This document shows positions 60,861 to 64,000 of a stretch of 64,000 nucleotides of DNA, piece by piece. The translations under genes and the position numbers were made by a program. The notes under the pieces are model-generated. The model was not told the DNA's origin. It was given only the letters and a program-made list of their open reading frames with translations, and did no database searches. Each line of letters begins with the position of its first letter. The first letter of the stretch is position 1. Source of the DNA: Schizosaccharomyces osmophilus (lineage: Eukaryota; Ascomycota; Schizosaccharomycetes; Schizosaccharomycetales; Schizosaccharomycetaceae). The stretch lies in contig NC_079238.1 of NCBI RefSeq assembly GCF_027921745.1, positions 744,001 to 808,000 on the forward strand, written 5' to 3'.

Positions 60861-61856
60861 ATGTATGTAAAGTCAATTCTGAAAAGGACGCAAAGTGGCT
60901 CCAAACCCGTAGAGTCTGATCACGATGAAACAGACAACGAGAGTTTAAAATTACCCGTCACTGCCTCAGTAACAAATTCACAGAAACCAGTATTGGATCG
61001 TTCCCTTTCCACGGAAAGCAGTCGTAGGCTACGCTGGGATGAAGAAAACTTGCGTTTGGCTGAAGCACAGAAAACTTCTACGATGAAAATATTAGAGCCA
61101 AAAACTCCTTTTCAACACACGCTGTTAGTAGATGAAGAGGTTCCTGAGCTTAGCTTGGATCATTCTGAAACCGAGCTGGCGGATGATCCCCTATCCACTC
61201 AGTTACAGGTTCCTCCTATTTCTCAGGAACAAAAGGGAGACGTACATAAAGATACGAACGAGGATGTTGTGAGAAAGCCAGATCCTTTTCCAGTTCCAAG
61301 AGAAGCTGGCCTTTTGTCTCCGGAAATGAAGAACTCTTCATCAGATTACCCTCAAACTAGTACTTCTGATGCAGTTCAGGCTACTGATGTAACACACAAA
61401 AATACTGTTCAAAATTCGAGGTATCGCTCTCCTCAATCCTCTGAAAATTCTCCTTGCATTGATGAGCAGATGAATGTCTCGATTCCGAAGGTGGTAGCTG
61501 TCCGTACCAGACAGAATTCTCCGGAAAAGGATTCCAGAGCTAGAATGCCAAGAAGGGAGGGCATCGGATTTGGTATCCCTTCAGCAACAGAAGCAACATC
61601 AGTACTACCGGAAGCAATTATAATGGGAGAAGAAAATGAAAGTATGGATGAAGGTGATCCAAATGCTCATTCGTTTAACCAAGGGCAGCAAAAATCCAAA
61701 TTTGACGAGCTTCGCCGAAAGCACTACTTTGCTATGGCAAAACCATTGAAAAAGGAAAACATTGAAAGTAAAGGATTAGAAAGTGATAATGATGACCCCG
61801 GAAGAGAAGACAAAGCCGCTGCTGAAGAATCTGATGTTGAAATGGCTGAAGATTAA
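60861..61856 (+). CDS. glc9: protein phosphatase 1 regulatory subunit Glc9 (inhibitor-2 family)
   Basis: 331 residues, largely disordered. The N-terminal VKSILKRTQSGSK is the PP1-binding (SILK) motif. RLRWDEENLRLAEAQKTSTM, followed by KILEPKTPFQHT, is the I-2/Glc8 core including the phosphorylatable TP. Near the C-terminus KFDELRRKHYFAMAKPLKKE is the second family block, followed by an acidic tail. Glc8-type proteins both inhibit and help activate PP1 (Dis2/Sds21). Longer than mammalian inhibitor-2 because of a 150-residue linker. Divergent from the Hua1-like gene over 199 bp. Confidence 0.92.
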   Translation: MYVKSILKRTQSGSKPVESDHDETDNESLKLPVTASVTNSQKPVLDRSLSTESSRRLRWDEENLRLAEAQKTSTMKILEPKTPFQHTLLVDEEVPELSLDHSETELADDPLSTQLQVPPISQEQKGDVHKDTNEDVVRKPDPFPVPREAGLLSPEMKNSSSDYPQTSTSDAVQATDVTHKNTVQNSRYRSPQSSENSPCIDEQMNVSIPKVVAVRTRQNSPEKDSRARMPRREGIGFGIPSATEATSVLPEAIIMGEENESMDEGDPNAHSFNQGQQKSKFDELRRKHYFAMAKPLKKENIESKGLESDNDDPGREDKAAAEESDVEMAED

Positions 61857-62404
61857 AGATGAACAAACTTCCTTTTTTCTCATGCTGAGTTTACTGTTGT
61901 ATGAAAAGAAACCGTGTTTCTTTAGCATTGACAGCTTTGCTAGCGCTTGTGTGAAAGGTACCAACTATGAGCTTATGAACAGGTATTACTAAGTTTGACG
62001 AAAGTTTATGAGAAAGATCCACGACGTTTTTGATTGTTTTTAGCTTGAAATAAAAAAAGCATTATTTATCGTTGTTTACTGATGGTTATATGTATTGATA
62101 TAGACCTCATATGACACCCATTTGTTGGTATCAAACATTATATTATTAAAAAATATAAATTTGTCTTTTAGCTTCCAATCCTTTTCCAACACTCCTTGGG
62201 AACTTGATTTGATTCATTCTTATCATGACAATTGGAGAATGAAGGTTGAACAATGATTTAACTTGGTAAAGTACAGAAAAGAATAGTGTCATTATGCATT
62301 TTCCTCATGAATAATAGAAAATAGAAAAAGAATGAAAAGATTAACGCAATCATTGGGGAAGCCAAGAGAACATTATCATTTATAGAAGATTACTTGAATG
62401 TCCC
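61857..62404. other. convergent intergenic region, glc9/p24 gene
   Basis: 548 bp between converging genes. AT-rich, with nothing beyond 3' UTR sequence seen. Confidence 0.45.
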
Positions 62405-63037
62405 TTAGACACCCCTTCTACCAGAATGCTTGAAAAAGGTTTTCACAATAAAAACTTGAAGAGAAGAAAGACCTACAACCATAAGGGCCTCTGCGATACT
62501 AAACCATAAGATGCGAGATTCTGTAGATTGGACGGTAGAAAAGTTACGGCTTTCCCGAGTGCGAAAGTAGGTTTGGATACGGTCAATTTCTGACAAAGCT
62601 GTAGAAATTTCCATAACGGTCCCTTGCATGCTGTTGGGATTATAATTTTTTGGTGGATCACGGTTAAGCGAAGGAAGAGACATCTCGTTTTCCATTACCA
62701 ACTCCATAGTGAGAATTTTGTCAGTGAAAGCAGACATGTGATTATCAAAACAAATGTCGTATTCTCCCTTTTCTTCCAAACTGAAATAAATATCTGCCTG
62801 GCGTCGTTTCTTACCAAGAGCGACGGTCTTTTTGCTTGGGGCAGTAATACTGTAATCGACGTCAAAAGAGCCACCAGATTGAACAGCATATGTAAAATGA
62901 CACTTTTCACCGGTGAATGGAGCTTCTATATGATAGCATTGTTGTTCCTGGTTTTCCAGTTGAAAGGTTAATTCAATGGCATGGACCCATGTCAAAAGCG
63001 TCAACAAAACGGCAAATTTGAACCCTACGAACCTCAT
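62405..63037 (-). CDS. p24 family COPII cargo protein (Erp type)
   Basis: 210 residues with the p24 layout: signal peptide (FKFAVLLTLLTWVHA), a GOLD domain with the conserved Cys pair (QQCYHIEAPFTGEKCHF ... YDICFDN), a helical neck (GTVMEISTALSEIDRIQTYF), a membrane segment (WFSIAEALMVVGLSSLQVFI) and a short tail VKTFFKHSGRRGV. The FF pair supports COPII binding; a C-terminal KK retrieval signal is absent, as in some Erp members. p24 proteins cycle between ER and Golgi and sort GPI-anchored cargo. I recall the syntenic S. pombe gene as erp2. Confidence 0.9.
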   Translation of the reverse strand: MRFVGFKFAVLLTLLTWVHAIELTFQLENQEQQCYHIEAPFTGEKCHFTYAVQSGGSFDVDYSITAPSKKTVALGKKRRQADIYFSLEEKGEYDICFDNHMSAFTDKILTMELVMENEMSLPSLNRDPPKNYNPNSMQGTVMEISTALSEIDRIQTYFRTRESRNFSTVQSTESRILWFSIAEALMVVGLSSLQVFIVKTFFKHSGRRGV

Positions 63038-64000
63038 TTCTATCTATGGATGGAAAATACAGCTTTACTTTCGGAAACGAAGACTCCCACCTACTGCTTA
63101 TACTGTAACACTTTACAGATTTGGTCAATGTTGGTAGTGGGTAGGTCCGTCACCTACAATGAGGAAACGAAGTTGATACCATCGATATGGAACTGGATGA
63201 CACGTTTGCTGAAGATTATTAAGTGTTAATTTTAGAATTTAATAATTTTTCTGTTTTCGGTTTGTTTTTGGAAAGATACCCTTGAAACGAATTTCACTCT
63301 TTTTCAGTGTAGAAAAGGAGCGACCTATTTAGAGGCCAATATTTTCTTTGCCTGGGTTTTAAAGAATGAAAAGAAAGCATGAATAATTATCTTTACACGA
63401 ACTCTTCATGTCTTTGCTTCAAGCAATTTAAAGACAAGATGTGTTTTCCTGATTTGCAGAAGCACAATTCCTGAAAGTTCTTGGAAGTAATCCATTCTCA
63501 AAATGAAAGTTTCCTAATCATCAGAAATAGCCAACGTTCTTCACCCCAGTGGATCTGATTTCCTGAAGCATTCCTCAACAGTCTTGGAATGTGCAGCAAG
63601 ATAGAACAGCCTTAACTGGTTTAAGTTCTCATGGAAACTTTTATTTTATCGTTTCTTAGTACTATGATGATTACTTGGCCGTTTGGGATTCTCTGATACA
63701 ACTGACACGATGAAAACCAGTTTGAGAACTCTTTCCAGAAACGATTTCTAATTCTACAGCACTCAAGTAATGTAAAAAAAAAATCATAGACAATACTAGA
63801 TATTTTGCTATTTTCGCAAATATAACAAATAGTTTATACAGCTTTGCTTTCTTTGTTTATTTATTACTGCATCGTGTCGAGTTATTGTATTCCAGTTTGT
63901 AGCTTGCTTTCGACCGCGGTAAACGAATTTATTTAACTTTTATATGATTCAAACAATTCTTCTACCAATTACTGGAGATGCTATGAAGGATGGAAAACTC
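63038..64000. promoter_or_regulatory. right-edge intergenic region
   Basis: 963 bp with the p24 gene promoter at its left. It contains a TTCTTTGTTT sequence (63849-63858), an exact TR box. ATGATGA and CTGA motifs near 63664-63695 recall a box C/D snoRNA but lack a proper 3' D box. I see no gene. Confidence 0.4.
63849..63858 (+). promoter_or_regulatory. TR box (Ste11-type site)
   Basis: TTCTTTGTTT matches the Ste11 consensus TTCTTTGTTY. Its target would lie beyond the right edge, or be the p24 gene 800 bp away. A single 10-mer may also be chance. Confidence 0.3.

Noticed and set aside
63664-63760. Box C/D snoRNA-like ATGATGA and CTGA motifs
   Set aside because: No correctly placed 3' D box or terminal stem could be found.

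Overview
The window is nuclear DNA of a fission yeast, and I infer a Schizosaccharomyces species of the S. octosporus / S. osmophilus / S. cryophilus group rather than S. pombe. The reasons are: compact genes with short introns (GTANGT donors, CTAAC-type branch points); gene order that, from memory, follows S. pombe chromosome I (blocks SPAC1486, SPAC1002, SPAC1610, SPAC17A5) almost gene for gene; dispersed single 5S rRNA genes; and two wtf-family genes lying between 5S genes, the setting known for wtf genes in non-pombe fission yeasts. I cannot name the species from sequence alone.

Layout. 1-3.6 kb: nicotinate phosphoribosyltransferase, mitochondrial ribosomal protein L11, and spliced cox16. 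3.6-11.2 kb: an accessory island with a decayed stretch, then 5S rRNA, a wtf gene on the minus strand, a wtf gene on the plus strand and a second 5S rRNA, followed by a 2.2 kb gene-poor stretch and tRNA-Gln. 11.9-34.6 kb: psu1, succinate-semialdehyde dehydrogenase, gaa1, sgt1, dld1, mtf1, ats1, bqt2, jmj2, taf11, gls2, pom34 and mrx11. 35-42.6 kb: a mitochondrial membrane protein (mug99-like), crp79, mrpl1 and saf5. 43.4-63 kb: a Hid-1 family gene (ftp105), cytosolic glutamyl-tRNA synthetase, XRN1-type exonuclease exo2, GTP cyclohydrolase I, auxilin-like ucp7, rec12 (Spo11), tRNA-Ile, a Hua1-like protein, glc9 and a p24 protein. Most host genes are housekeeping: mitochondrial translation and respiration, ER glycosylation and GPI anchoring, transcription, RNA decay and secretion. 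A meiotic group (bqt2, crp79, rec12) has promoters with visible MCB and/or forkhead (FLEX) sites.

The most interesting locus is the 5S - wtf(-) - wtf(+) - 5S module at 4.8-9.0 kb. wtf genes encode spore-killing poison-antidote meiotic drivers or antidote-only suppressors. The plus-strand gene has the layout of a driver: a first exon that only the long form would use, a forkhead site in intron 1, and an in-frame Met early in exon 2. The minus-strand gene has no such intron and looks more like an antidote-only or diverged member. Both look whole. The module sits where gene order departs from S. pombe.

Gene starts were set at the first supported ATG where the open frame runs further upstream. 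Splice sites were read by eye from donor, branch and acceptor motifs and checked for frame, not against transcripts. S. pombe gene names rest on my memory of families and gene order, not on a search.
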